Of a DNA stretch of 52,779 nt, positions 34,860 through 47,015 are shown in pieces. The stretch lies in assembly GCA_038093515.1 (NCBI GenBank), contig JBBPSI010000174.1, positions 1 to 52,779 of the forward strand. The letters run 5' to 3'. The stretch is from Butyriboletus loyo (taxonomy: Eukaryota > Basidiomycota > Agaricomycetes > Boletales > Boletaceae). The notes beneath the pieces were generated by a model. That model had not been told where the DNA came from and did no database searches. It worked only from the letters and a program-made list of their open reading frames with translations. The position numbers and the translations under genes are program-made. Numbering within the stretch: the stretch's first letter is position 1; each line of letters begins with the position of its first letter.

Positions 34860-35340
34860 GCACGGGGAGCCATCACGTGATGATTGGCCGATGCCAGAGT
34901 GACCTGCAGCGCTGTCCACCACCCAGCTCAACGAATCTGCATTTATCGAGCATCTCACGACAGAGGCCCACTGTACCATGGCTCACGAATTGAACAAGGC
35001 CTGAACTGGTATCGTGCAGCTAGTTGTCACAGATTTCTTTCTTTTGCGTTGTCTCTGAATCGCTACACAGCCTTTGTTCTCAGCGATAGGTCTAAGTAAA
35101 TATGCCCTCTTTGACCTACGAGGCGACGAGCACTATCCTTGGTGGAAATGCGCTCACCTGTTTCTATGCAAGGACTGTCAGGGGAAATGTTACGAGCCCC
35201 CAGGCCGGGGAATTATAATCTTTAAGTCGCCCGAGGAGAGATTCGCTCAGCTCGGCTTCAGAAAAGTGAGGTATGTACACGGGGAAATAACACGGTTCGT
35301 GCTGCACTCCGATCAATATTGTAACTAATAGCGCTACCAC
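34860..35340 (+). pseudogene. Family-2 related fragment with the IIIFKSPEERFAQL block
   Basis: ORF 35074-35328 contains CYEPPGRGIIIFKSPEERFA followed by QLGFRKVRYVHGE, clearly the same as IIISKPSDETFAQLDCRKVR of the 19801 locus, and matched again at 40450-40690. Upstream reading near 35102 offers another frame (MPSLTYEATSTILGGNALTC), so a frameshift or intron lies between. Function unknown. Confidence 0.45.
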
Positions 35341-36265
35341 AGATTGCCCACACCGATTGTGTATCGCGTCGTCGCGTTCTTGAGCATTTTTTGGTTTCGG
35401 CTTGCTATATCACAGGTCCACGCACCAGTCGACTAACCTTTGAATACGACGCCCAATATTGACGTTCAAGACATCCCACCACTGGGATAAACTAGGAAGC
35501 GAATATGAGACGGAGAGTGCACTGGAAACGTATCAAGTATGCACATTGAGCTCAGAAGACGAAGCATATGGTTAATAGTTATCCGATTCACAAATCAAAG
35601 TGCCACAATTCTCTACAATTCACCATTTGCACCAGTGCTAGTGCTCGTCCCTGGTTTCTACCCACAATCCTCAAACCTCACGCGTATAGTCTCCCAACGG
35701 TCCGAGCTCAAACGGAAAATGGTTGGATGTGATCGACGGAAATGGGGCCGTGGGGACATCATCAGGGATGGATATCGATGGGTTTGACGAATACTCGCGG
35801 ACGATGGAAAGCATCGTGTGTTTTCTTCGTCCGTCGCCGAGACTGGCCCATCGCTGTTCTAGCATGTCGCGAATGCGCAATACAAACCATACAAGCCTGA
35901 GCAGAGGGGTCTTGAGGATGGGGAGATCGTCCGGGTTGTTCGTCCGGGTTGTAAACTCAAAAGTTGCCTCGGAAAAAGTCGCTGCGGATGAGGCTTTATT
36001 CAACTTGGCTCCAAAAGCGCCGTATAGGTCAGGAAAGGGTTGCAGCCTATCCCCACGGCGCCCGTAAGAAGCTCCCTCGAGACAAACCTGTGCACACTGC
36101 AGAGTTGAGTGATACATGATAGATTGAGCTCAGAAGGCGAGGCATATGCACAGCTAACCTAACATAAATATCGATCCGAGTTGTCATTCGAAGTACGTTG
36201 AACCATCCTCCAATCTTTCACCGACACCCCAGCGCTAGTCCCCGGTCTCTACCCAATTTTTTTGT
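35341..36265. other. 3' flank of copy I plus family-2 scraps
   Basis: 35410-35570 is the shared 3'-flank sequence also at 10700 and 40860. About 35700-36070 matches the TMLSIVREYSS stretch of 27.2 kb and 42.8 kb; the ORF at 35671-36117 (148 codons) is its minus-strand reading and is not preserved in frame at the other loci. Confidence 0.45.
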
Positions 36266-38099
36266 TTAAACCTGACGCGCATCGTCAATGTCTCCCAACG
36301 GCTCGAGTCGAATCGCCTCCGATTCGTTCGCGTCCCCTTCCACGACCTGATCTTGTCCCGGGGTGACATCTGCGAATGCGATGGCGGACACGGCAGCATC
36401 TTCACTGGAAACGGGTTGCGACAACACACCGAATCCGGTGTCAACCCCCTGCCAGCGCCCACGAAGGTCACGGTCATACAGCTCTCGCACGCTGATGATG
36501 AACCGCGGCATCATAGGGCATATGGTTACGTAAGACAGCAAGGTCAAGAAGAGCAGCGAAGTGACGCTTAGTGAGCCTGAGGCCTCGACGTCGATTATGT
36601 TGTTCACAATGTAGAGCATATTTCTAGCAGTTTAGAAGAAAATAACTGAGTGGTTAGTTAATGGGCAAGCACTCGAGAGTAGGATGTATGGGGGAATGTG
36701 ATCGTGACGAACGAGAGAGAGTGGAAAAGCGAGACGCACACAAAGAAGTACACAACTCCGTCTTTGACGAGTTGGTGCATGTACCGATTAGGCTGCCACT
36801 GCTTGGTTGCTTTGTACATCTCGATCGACTGCTTCCAGGTTTGGATAACTGCGAGACTCAAAAGTATAGCACTGAGAATAAATCGCGGGATTCTGGAATA
36901 GATAAAAATCTCGGGTGGAATATTGAGGGAGGTAATGCAATACGAGGAATTCATAAGTTGAACAACTGCGACTGGAGAAACGAGTGCAAGGTGATGAAGA
37001 GTCACATTCGTGAGATACAGTAATGCATGGAGTTTAGCTCGAGGCATACCAGTGACGTAGGTACTGGGATTGTCGAAGATTCCTGTAAGGACACAGGAAC
37101 AAATAACTTGTGCCACGTAGATGGATGAGAGGACCCAAAGAACACATTTGGATCGATTCCACATTGCATACACACGCAGGATCATTACGACTGTAGTGGG
37201 AATCATGGTCAAGGGAAGGGATTTAGCGGGTACAGTAACTTACTGTCAGCAGCATTATAAAATATTTCCAATGCCCAGACGGATACAATGGATAGTATGG
37301 TGCCTTTAGAATATCCGTGTCTCATGCTGATAGTGTCGCAGGCGATAAATGAATGTGCTTACATCTATGGAACTGTTGTTAATATAGTTTTCAATTGCAA
37401 TTTAGATGCATACGTCTAGACAGAAGACCGTCATCAACGACGGACAAGGGGCGAAGCAAAAAGGCTCACTCTAATGGGGCCAGGGAGAAAGGTAGTACCA
37501 ACTGCAAACATATCTGATCAGCTCAATCAACCTCCAATACAATTCTAAACATACAGAATGCATTAAGACTTGACCATGGATTAACCGTTAGCTGTATGAT
37601 TTTCTATGCTTCATTGCAACAATCGACGTACATAGTGGAAGAAAGACCGACATAACGAACCTACAGAACTGTGAATCTAGAATGTACAGCGAGGTTCCCT
37701 GAACTTTGACACGCACCAGAACAAAGATGGTAGAAACCTGGGTCCAGGACCTGCGCTATAAGACAATCAGGGACCTATCTCGCTCGATAATTGTTGGTTC
37801 CTTACCCATACATATTCTACCTGTGAATAGTGTCAGCCCACAGAGATGATGCACAGAATGAAATGACACACCTCCCTGGAAAGGGTGAGGACTGCAGTGG
37901 TGGGATTGCAATGTTCACTTCAGCGTGAAAAGGATGGCGTGTGCACAAGCATCACTCACAATAATCGTATAAAACAGCAGTGATGATAACAACTGCGTTG
38001 GTCTATAAGATTAATCATTGACGGAAGGTAAGCGAGCGCACGGGATGCATAGTTAGACATCTGGACAACCTCCAAAACAGATTGCAGGTCGGAGGACAT
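36266..38099 (-). CDS. DUF6533-type polytopic membrane protein, copy I
   Basis: ATG ends at 38099 (MSSDLQSVLEVVQMSNYAS); stop at 36266 after DIDDARQV. Exon 3 reads SRE before a GT donor, micro-exon VEYVW, then RRSWTQVSTIFVL, VRYVGLSSTM, ILRVYAMWNRSKCVLW, KQSIEMYKATKQWQPNRY and CPMMPRFIISVRELYDRD. The 78-nt open intron is at 36972-37049 and its exon-9 neighbour reads TGIFDNPSTYVTG. Copy K is its closest sister: both share MYK/IYSRIPRF, SLAVIQT and the 5' flank almost base for base. Blocks are intact. Confidence 0.82.
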
Positions 38100-39660
38100 G
38101 GGAAAGATTCAGAGTTGAAGAGAGGAGTTTTCTAGTGATTCAGTGATGAGTTCCACTGGCAGTTATATCACCTATCCGGTGTATTGAATATTTGCTTCGA
38201 GACAGGTTTAGAACAACGAGTGATGTTTGATCCTTGGACATTCGGCAAACATGCAATGCACCATGACGGATGGGTGATACTGGCAGGCAGTGAAAGAGCG
38301 TCCTCGTTGCTGTGCAGAGAACAGAGGCGGTATGAAACACAATAATTTTTCACTCACAAGATTCAATCGTAATCTTCCGTTATCTATAGTCACGTCATCT
38401 GGGTCGGTGGGCTGCGCCGATGGGGTCTGAAGTCGAACACGTAAAGTGAATCTAACTGATAACACCAAGGCAGGCCTGTTTATCCCCCTCTTTGGATGGG
38501 GTGTTTCGATGTCGCCACACGGTAGTACCCAATTACTCAGGCAGAGTCCCACCTGTAGTTATCTTTGATTAAATTGCACATCGTGCAAAAAAGGGAAATA
38601 TGTCGTTGGGCATACAGTCGCGTGACACTCAAACCGACACTGAAAGTCAATGAAAACGAGAAAGTGGAAGAGGTAGGGGGTGGGTGGGGCCGACTCACGT
38701 GGCCGCGTCGATCCAATCTACCCCCAATCCTCTAGCCAACTGTCGGTGTCCACAACCCTCCTCAAGCCTGACCAGCGCACCTGACCTGAAGACACGAAAT
38801 GCGGCGGTGAGCTCACCAACATACATGTCGACCTCGGAAGCCTGCAGGCCGGATGACGACGGAAGGCGGTGGGGGAGCATCTTCATAGCCATGCAGAAAA
38901 CAAAGTCTTCACGTATGCAACACAGGACATGCCGCAGTAAAAGGTTTGAGTCGTAATTCCCATTTTTGATGATGACCATATTCTAGATCAAGTGACATGC
39001 CTCAAGGGCCTCATTTGTCGCTTACTTCGGCGCTCCTTCCACGCCCGCATTCAGCTGAACTTACGAATGGCATCTCAGTGGCCGCCTACTTCTGCCCATG
39101 AATATACATCGAATTACTTATTTTTGCTGAGCTTGACTTGAAGATGGAGCAATGATTTCATCGTAGAATCGTTCTACGTCAACCTACCTGTGAGTTTGGG
39201 GTAATTGCCTGGCAACTAAAATTTTGGTGATGACGAGAACCAGCAGTGCCTCCCCGCCAATATTACCAAAGTACCCACCCTCATCCGGAAGTGACGCCGA
39301 GAACCCCGGTTGCTTCTGCCAACAGTGATCGGAGCCGTGAAGCGTGTGATGGCGTCTGGTGACCCTTACCCACCTAGCGAGTACATTCCAGGGCCGGATA
39401 CCTACTAAAACAGTAATCTGATTCAGAAGGCTGTCACAATTGCTTCGGTTGCCACATGGGACCGAGAACCCGTCCAAGTCAAGATACCAGACCATGGGAC
39501 AACGACCTTACGCAGCTGTGTATCCTCTTCCCCACCTGGGAAGGTGACGATAAACGTATGGAGGGCGGGAATGGATGCGATGCATATGTATAGCTTGCAC
39601 ATAGAGCGAGAAAGGGATATATCTCGTTGGGCATGCGGTGACATGCAGGTTACAATCAAA
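38100..39660. repeat. Segmental duplication, member 1 (partner 45522-47015)
   Basis: This 5' flank of copy I is nearly identical to the 5' flank of copy K. From about 38900 to 39340 I find only isolated differences (for instance AATTGCC against AATAGCC near 39200 and 46570). The offset is about 7.4 kb, the same as between genes I and K. Small deletions mark the K side (38290-38310 and 38380 are shorter there). Confidence 0.88.
38170..38195 (-). promoter_or_regulatory. Shared promoter box upstream of copy I
   Basis: Exact 20-mer CTATCCGGTGTATTGAATAT, 71 bp before the ATG of copy I. Confidence 0.6.
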
Positions 39661-40080
39661 ACGACGCCGAAAGCCAACTTGCGCAAAAAAGGTGGGCGGG
39701 GGCCTACGCACGTATCCGCTTGGATCCAACCCACCGCAATCCTCTCATCGGTGCCCACACCTGCCTCAAGAGTTAATCCTAGACCCGGGAACCTGACCCG
39801 ACGACACGAAATGCGGCGGAGAATTTAGCACCATACATGCCAACCTGGAGAGCCCGCGCTGTACTAGTATAATTATCTGTCGGAAGGAGGTGAGAGCGAG
39901 AGCGAAACCACGCCTCAGGTGTTCCCCCGCTTGGGGAGGCGCGTAAAGAGTAAATTCCTGCCTGAACCAAGGGTGGATTCAGTCGAAAGCGGTTGCAAAA
40001 GGAGTAACCTTGTCATCGAAGGCCGCACAAACGAAGATATCGATTGCGCACAACTACATTTCGTTCTTGGATAACGGTCC
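38200..40080 (-). pseudogene. Family-2 copy upstream of copy I (most complete block order)
   Basis: Upstream part (about 39500-40080): GLSPRW-like remnant, VGMYGAKFSAAFRVVGSGSR (39790-39850), FDCNLHVTACPTRYIPFSL, TFIVTFPGGEEDTQLRKVVV. Then a further set: GIRPWNVLARWVRVTRRHH (about 39380), GYFGNIGGEALLVLVITKIL (about 39240), LLLRHVLCCIREDFVFCMAM (about 38920), VDMYVGELTAAFRVFRSGAL (about 38800), CRFECHATVCPTTYF (about 38640) and DPDDVTIDNG (about 38400). Repeated FRVF and CPTxYxPF blocks show two copies joined. ORF 38695-38979 is kept at 46066-46347. Product unrecognised. Confidence 0.5.
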
Positions 40081-41095
40081 ACTATACCGTAAAATGGACC
40101 ATTTACTTGACACAGAGATGCTCAAAGCGCGCACGACTTGTAAGCGTCAGCGAGAAATGACGTTGAGGGCGTCGCCTTCCCGCTCAAAAGGAAGAGGGCT
40201 GGATTCGGGTAAAAGAAATGGAAAACCTTACCGCCAGCACAGAAAACCGTCACGTGATAACTGGCCAATGAGAGACCCGCAGCGCTCGCTGCTCATGATC
40301 AGCAGCTTGACGAATACGCATCCCAAGACAGAGGCCCACTGTATCTGAATCATCGCTCATTAGTATTAGTCGAACAAGGCCTCAACAGGTGTCGTTCATG
40401 CAGCTAGTTAACGCAGATATTTTTTCTTCTCCTTTCTCTCGCTACTAAGCCTTACTTTCAGCGATAAGTAAACATGCTCTCTTTGACCTGCAAGGCGACG
40501 AGCGCCATATTTAGCACAAACTCCCTCTTCATTCCGGAATGATCTCTCACCTGCTTCTACGCAAGAATCGTCAGGGGAAATGTTATGAGACGCAGGCTGG
40601 GTGTTATAATCTCCAAGTCGTCTGGGGAGAGATTCACTCAGTCTGACTTCAGAAAAGTGAAGGATATACACAAGCAAATGACACGGTTCGTACTGCACCC
40701 CGATCAATATTGCAACTGACAGCGCTACCCCAGATTGCCCATACTAATTGCGTATCGCCTTGCCCCCAGTATGTTATATGCTTGCCGCGGGATTGTTGGC
40801 CCAACCTGTCGTCGCGTTCTTGAGCATTTTTTGGTTTCGGCCCGCTATATCATAGGTCTACGCACCAGTCGGCTAACTTCCAATACGACCCTACTTGACG
40901 CCCAATATTGACATTACTCATGTATCCCACCAATAGGATAAACTAAGAAGCGAATACGAGATGGGGAGTGCACTGGAAACGCATCCGAAAAGTAAGCACG
41001 TTGAGCTCATAAGACGAGCTGCATATACATAGGTCAATTAGATATCCGATTCAGCATTCACAGTACCATAATTCCCTACTATTCACCATTCCACC
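40081..41095. other. Repeat-derived stretch between I flank and fragment J
   Basis: 40100-40400 repeats 34690-35000 and 47510-47730 (CCGCTCAAAAGGAAGAG). 40450-40690 is a plus-strand copy of the 35.1-kb block (VIISKSSGERFTQSDFRKVK). 40830-41030 is the shared 3' flank of DUF6533 genes. No intact ORF. Confidence 0.5.
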
Positions 41096-41890
41096 AGCGC
41101 TACTATGCTCGTCCCCGGTTTCTATCCAAAATCCTCATTCAAACCTCACACGTATCGTCTCCCAACGGTTCGAGTCGAATCGCCCCCGATTCGTTCGCGT
41201 CCCCTTCTACGACCTCACCCTGTCCCGGGGTAAATGTGATCGCAGACTCGGCAGCATCTTCACTGGAAACGGTTTGCAGTGACTAGAGAAAAGAGTGCAA
41301 GGCGATGAAGGGTCACATTCGTGAGCTACAGTGATGCGTGCGGTTTAGCTCGCGGCATACCAGTGACATAGGTACTGGGATTGCCATATATGCCTGTTAA
41401 CCATGAATAGTATCGTTGGTGCCTTTGGAATATCCATGTTTCATGCTGATAGTGTTGCAGGCGATAAATGAATCTGCAATTTAGGTGCATACGTCTACAC
41501 AGGAGACCGTCATCATCGACAGGCAAGGTGCGAGGTAGAAAGACTGACTGTGACAGGGCCAGGGCGAAAGGTAGTACCTACTACAAACATGTCTGATCAG
41601 TTCAATCAACCACCAATACAATTCTGAACATACAGAACCCATAAGGACTTGATCACGGATTAACCGTCAGCTGTATAATTTTGTATGCATCATAGCAACA
41701 ATCGACGTACATAGTGGCACAAAGACCGAAATAACGAACCTACAGAATTGTGAATCCAGAATGTACAATGAAGTTCCCTGAACTTTTACAGCGAGAACCA
41801 AAAGTATGGCAGCGAAAATGAATCGCGGGATTTTACCATACGTGTCATGCTTGGGTGAGATGTTGCTAATCGAAAAACTGCAAATGGAGA
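41096..41890 (-). pseudogene. DUF6533-type gene fragment, copy J (composite)
   Basis: Pieces of two copies are joined out of order. 41150-41275 is the end of exon 11 (GLQTVSSEDA-like tail). At about 41276 it jumps to intron 9 and the end of exon 9; at about 41400 to exon 8; then exons 7 and 6 to about 41787. There it switches into an exon 10 stretch (IPRFIFAAILLVLA type) like fragment C. Exons 1-5 and most helices are missing. Cannot encode the protein. Confidence 0.7.
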
Positions 41891-41914
41891 AATTGAGAAG
41901 TTAAACTATTGTCT

Positions 41915-43000
41915 AAAGACCAGGGAATCGATGCGATGCAATGTATACCTTGCACACAGCGATCTGTCGTTGCGCATACAATTATCACATGTCATGGTAG
42001 AATGAGCAGGTTACAGTCAAACAGACGCTGAAAACCAATGTACGCGAAAGTAAGGAAGGATTACCGAATGTGGTGGGGCAGCGGGACTTACTCACCCGTG
42101 TATGTGAACTGACAACCCAAATGCTGCGATTAATTCAGTAGATACACGCCGATCACGCAAGCCGTGTCATTGTCGCCCCCCCACTGAGGAACTCCAGATG
42201 GATAGACGAACAACGCGACGAACCAGAGAGCTGGCGCTTGACTAGCATGGCTATCTGTCGAAGAGCACCTTCACGAGAGGGGGAGGAAGGCCTAGATCCA
42301 CAATGCTCCGTAGTTTGCAGAGGGATGTCAACAGTAAATTCCCACCTGACCCGAGTGTGAATGGGCCGGAAGCTGTTGTGAAGGGAGTCACTCTGCCATC
42401 GAAAGTACCAAAGACAGGTCTATCGGTTCCTCTCACGACCACTTATTGCTGTTAGACAACGGTCGACTGTACCGCCGGGTCGTCAATTCCCACGAAGGAG
42501 AAAAGCTCGAGACACCGGAGGAGGTAATCCAGGGGAGAGGATTAAAGGCTCGGACGAATTGCCCTCGCAGGCGATTTGGGAATGGACATATTCAGCGGGG
42601 AATGGCCGGAAGGGGAGGGAAGCATAAATGAAAGGGTGAGACAGAAATGGCGTGGCAAGGCGTTGGGGATGCGCATTCGAGCTCAAACAGACAATGGCCG
42701 GAGGTGACCAACGGAAATGGGGCCGTGGGGACATCATGACAGATGGAGATCATTGGGTTCGACGAATACTCGCGGACGACGGAAAGCATCGTGTGTTTTG
42801 GCCGTCCGTCGCCGATACTTCCGCGTCGCTGTTCTAGCATGTCGCGATACGGACCATGCAAGTAGAGGGGCCCCGATGAGTGGAGAGATCGTCCGCGTTG
42901 TAACATACTCAAGAGTTGCCTCCGAAAAAGCTGCTGGTGGTGAAGTTTCTTCTGCCACCGAATTCGAAGTGACTGGTTATTACAATGCCTAAGTACATTC
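41915..43000 (-). pseudogene. Family-2 copy, modules like 26.4-27.5 kb
   Basis: The minus strand reads TMLSVVREYSSNPMISI (about 42790), GTFDGRVTPFTTASG (about 42390), GSGGNLLLTSL (about 42320) and PPLVKVLFDR (about 42260, then stop), then ACVIGVYLLNQSQHLG (about 42130). The best short ORF is 42251-42442. Same blocks at 48983-49228. Stops and shifts between blocks; unrecognised. Confidence 0.45.
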
Positions 43001-43646
43001 GTTACATCTCCTTATTTGGACACCGCTCTATTCTCACGGCGCGCTGCCTCGCTGCCTTCCTAGGCTTGTCTCGTAAATGATGTACTCAACTGCAGGTAAG
43101 CTATAACCCGCTACTTGGCTCGTACTGTAGGACTTATCTGCCCATCTATCTAGGTACATATATACTCGACTAGAGGACTTTCTCGTCCATCTATCTAGTT
43201 CGCGTTCCCTCACAATACCGCTCGGTGTAAACGTGCATTCCATCCTTCTGCAAATGGCTCGCTACGATTTGTGCCTATGTGCTCGGTCCTAATTCGGCGA
43301 ATCAACCGTTCGCCTATATCAACAAGCCCTCTTGCGTTATTGGTAACCAAGCGTCGACGCTCAGATCGGTAATCCCGCTCACCCATTCTCTGGTTGTTAT
43401 CGGTCTCTTGTCTGTACCGTATACGCTATTGCGAAGAAGGCGAACAATGTACTGGTTTGTCTAAAAGCCTTGTATAGGTCAGGCAAGGGTAGCAGCACAG
43501 AACCCAACTGCGCCTGTCAAGAACCTCCCTCGAGACATGGCTGTGCAGAGTTGGGAGATACATAATAGATTGAGCGTAGAAGACGAGGCATATGCATAGC
43601 TAACATAAATATTGATCCGAGTCATCATTCGAAATACAACCATCCT
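43001..43646. other. Insertion-like stretch 43000-43470 and 3' flank of copy K
   Basis: About 43000-43470 is absent from the matching loci near 27400 and 36070, which read on from the family-2 block to CCTCGAGACA. It carries a short internal repeat (GGACTT...CCATCTATCTAG twice, 43130-43200). No ORF of note; the plus-strand ORF 43279-43464 shows no domain. It may be a foreign insert. Confidence 0.45.
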
Positions 43647-45521
43647 CTAATATTTCACCAGCGCCCGAGCGCTAGTACTTGCTCGTCCAGTGTCCAAAAC
43701 CTGATGCGTATTGTCAATGTCCCCCAACGGTTCGAGTCGAATCGCCTCCGATTCGTTTGCGTCCCCTTCCATGACCTGATCCTGTCCCGGGGTGACATCT
43801 GCGAATGCGATCGCGAACACCGCAGCACCTTCACTGGCAACGGGTTGCGACAACACACCGAATCCGGTGTCAACACCCTCCCGGCTCCTACGAAGGTCAC
43901 GGTCATACAGCTCTCGCACGCTGATGATGAACCGCGGCATCATAGGGCATATAGTGACGAGAGACACAAAGCTCAAGAAGAGCACCGAACCGCTGTTTGG
44001 TGAGGACTGCGTGTTGGCTGAAGTATTCACATTGTAGAGCGTATTTCTAACAGTTCAGAAGAAAATAACTGAGTGGTTAGTTGTTGGGCAAGCACGCGAG
44101 AATAAAATGGATGGGGGAATGTAATCGTGACGAACTACAGAGAGTGGAAAAGCGAGACGCACACAAAGAAGTAAACAACTCCATCTCTGACGAGTTGATG
44201 CATGTACCGATTAGGCTGCCACTGCTTGGTCACTTTGTACATCTCGATCGACTGCTTGCAGGTTTGGATAACTGCGAGACTCAAAAGCATAGCACTGAGA
44301 ATAAATCGCGGGATTCTGGAGTAGATCAAAATCTCGAGTGGAACATTGAGGGAGGTAATGCAATACGAGGAATTCATAAGTTGAACAACTGTGACTGGAG
44401 AAAAGAGTGCAAGGTGACAAAGGGTCACATTCGTGAGATACAGTGATGCATGGGGTTGAGCTCGAGGCATACCGGAGACGTAGGTACTGGGATTGTCGAA
44501 GATTCCTGTAAAGACACAGGAACAAATAACCTGTGTCACATAGATGAATAAGAGGACCCAAAGAACACATTTGGATCGATTCCACATTGCATACACACGC
44601 AGGATCATTACGACTGTAGTGGGAATCAATATCAACGGAACTTGGAGGGAATTGGCGGGTACAGTAACTTACAGTCAGCGGCATTATAAAATATTTCCAA
44701 CGCCCAGACAAATACCATGGATAGTATGGTGCCTTTGGAATATCCGTGTCTCGTGCTGATAGTGTTGCAGGCGATAAATGAATGTGCTTACATCTACGGA
44801 ACTGTTGTCAATATAGTTTTCAATTGCAATTCAGATGCCTACGTCTACACAGAAGGCCGTCATCAATGATGGACAAGGAGCAAAGCAGAAAGGCTCACTC
44901 TGACGGGGCCAGGGACAAAGGTAGTACCAACTGAAAACATATTTGATCAGCTCAATCGACCTCTCATACAATTCTGAACATACAGAACGCATACGAACTT
45001 GATCACGGATCAACCGTTAGCTATATTCATCATAGGAACAATCGACATACATAGTGGAACAAAGACCGAAATACCGAACCTACAGAATTGTGAATCTAGA
45101 ATGTACAATCAGGTTCCCTGAACTTTGACACGCACCAGAACAAAGACTGTAGAAACCTGGGTCCAGGGCCTGCGCTGTAAGACTGTCAGGGACCTAGCTC
45201 GCTGAATAATTGTTGGTTCCTTACCCATACATAGTCTACCTTTGAATATTATCAGCCTACAGATATGGTGCAGAGTGAAATAACATGCCTCTCTTGAAAA
45301 GGTGAGGACTGCAGTCGTGGGGTTGCAATGCTCAGATCAGCGTGAAAAGGATAGCGTATGCACTGTCAGCATCACTCACAATAATCGTATACAACAGCAG
45401 TGACGAGAGCAACTGCACTGGTCTAAAAGATCAATCATTGACAGAGGGTATGAACAAGCGCACGGGATACATAGTTATTCATCTGGAGAAGCTCCAAAGC
45501 AGACTGCAGGTCGGAGGACAT
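43647..45521 (-). CDS. DUF6533-type polytopic membrane protein, copy K, with C-terminal extension
   Basis: ATG ends at 45521 (MSSDLQSALELLQMNNYVS). GC donor after SRE, micro-exon VDYVW, RRPWTQVSTVFVL, VRYFGI-type block, ILRVYAMWNRSKCVLW, KQSIEMYKVTKQWQPNRY, CPMMPRFIISVRELYDRD. The 78-nt open intron is at 44395-44472. The usual stop after NTxQV is lost by a small deletion, so translation runs on through LDTGRASTSARALVKY to a stop at 43647, about 17 extra residues. Otherwise intact and sister to copy I. Confidence 0.8.
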
Positions 45522-47015
45522 GAGAAAGATTCAGAGTCGCAGAGAGGAGTTTTCCAGTGATTCAGTGACGAGTTCCACTAGCAGTTATATCACCTATCCA
45601 GTGTATTGAATATTTGCTTCGAGACAAGTTTAAAAACAATGAGTGGTGTTTGACCCTTGGACATTCGACAAACATGCAATGCACCATGACGGATGGGTGA
45701 TAATGGCAGGCAGTGCAGAGAACAGAGGCGGTATGAAACACAATAAATTTTCACTCACAAGATTAATCTATAGTCACGTCATCCGGGTCGGTGGGCTGCG
45801 CCGATGGGGTCTGAACTCGAACACGTAAACTGAATCCAACTGATAACACCAAGACGGGCCTGTTTATCCCGGGTGATTCGATGTCACCACACCGTAGTAC
45901 CCAACTACCCAGGCAGAGTCCCACCTGTAGTTATCTTTGATTAAATTGCACATCGTGCAAAAAAGGGAGATATGTCGTTGGGCATACAGTCGCGTGACAC
46001 TCAAACCCACACTGAAAGCCAGCGAAAACAGAAAATGGAAGAGGTAGGGGGTGGGTAGGGCCGACTCACGTGGCCGCGTCGATCCAATCTACCCCCAATC
46101 CTCTAGCCAACTGTCGTCCACAACCCTCCTCAAGCCTGACCAGCGCACCTGACCTGAAGACACGAAATGCGGCGATGAGCTCACCAACATACATGTCGAC
46201 CTCGGAAGCCTGCAGGCCGGATGACGACGGAAGGCGGTGGGGGAGCATCTTCATGGCCATGCAGAAAACAAAGTCTTCACGTATGCAACACAGGACATGC
46301 CGCAGTAAAAGGTTTGAGTCGTAATTCCCATTTTTGATGATGACCATATTCTAGATCAAGTGACATGCCTCAAGGGCCTCATTTGTCGCTTACTTCGGCG
46401 CTCCTTCCACGCCCGCATTCAGCTGAACTTACGAATGGCATCTCAGTGGCCGCCTACTTCTGCCCATGAATATACATCGAATTACTTATTTTTGCTGAGC
46501 TTGACTTGAAGATGGAGCAATGATTTCATCGTAGAATCGTTCTACGTCAACCTACCTGTGAGTTTGGGGTAATAGCCTGGCAACTAAAATTTTGGTGATG
46601 ACGAGAACCAGCAGCGCCTCCCCGCCAATATTACCAAAGTACCCACCCTCATCCGGAAGTGACGCCGAGAACCCCGGTTGCTTCTGCCAACAGTGATCGG
46701 AGCCGTGAAGCGTCTGGTGGTGTCTGGTGACCCTTACCCACCTAGCGAGTACATTCCAGGGCCGGATACCTACTGAAATGGCAATGGTCTGATTCAGAGG
46801 GCTGTTACAACTGCTTCAGTCGCAACATGGGACCAAGAACCCGTCCAAGTCAAGATGCCAGATCATCGGGACAACGACCTTACGCAGCTGTGTATCCTCT
46901 TCCCCACCTGGGAAGGTGACGATAAACGTATGGAGGGCGGGAATGGATGCGATGCATATGTATAGCTTGCACATAGAGCGAGAAAGGGATATATTTCGTT
47001 GGGCATACGGCCACA
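45522..47015. repeat. Segmental duplication, member 2 (partner 38100-39660)
   Basis: Matches the 5' flank of copy I with small deletions, for example three bases in the stretch near 46113 (CTGTCGTCCAC against CTGTCGGTGTCCAC). The match continues, at lower identity, to about 47700 against 34200-34800 and 39500-40300. Confidence 0.88.
45592..45617 (-). promoter_or_regulatory. Shared promoter box upstream of copy K
   Basis: One substitution in the box (TATCCAGTG for TATCCGGTG), 71 bp before the ATG of copy K. Confidence 0.58.

Noticed and set aside
43727..43760. GGTTCGAGTCGAAT, resembling a tRNA T-loop, at many sites
   Set aside because: It is the antisense of the exon-11 codons for AIRLEP. 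No acceptor stem or anticodon arm surrounds it.
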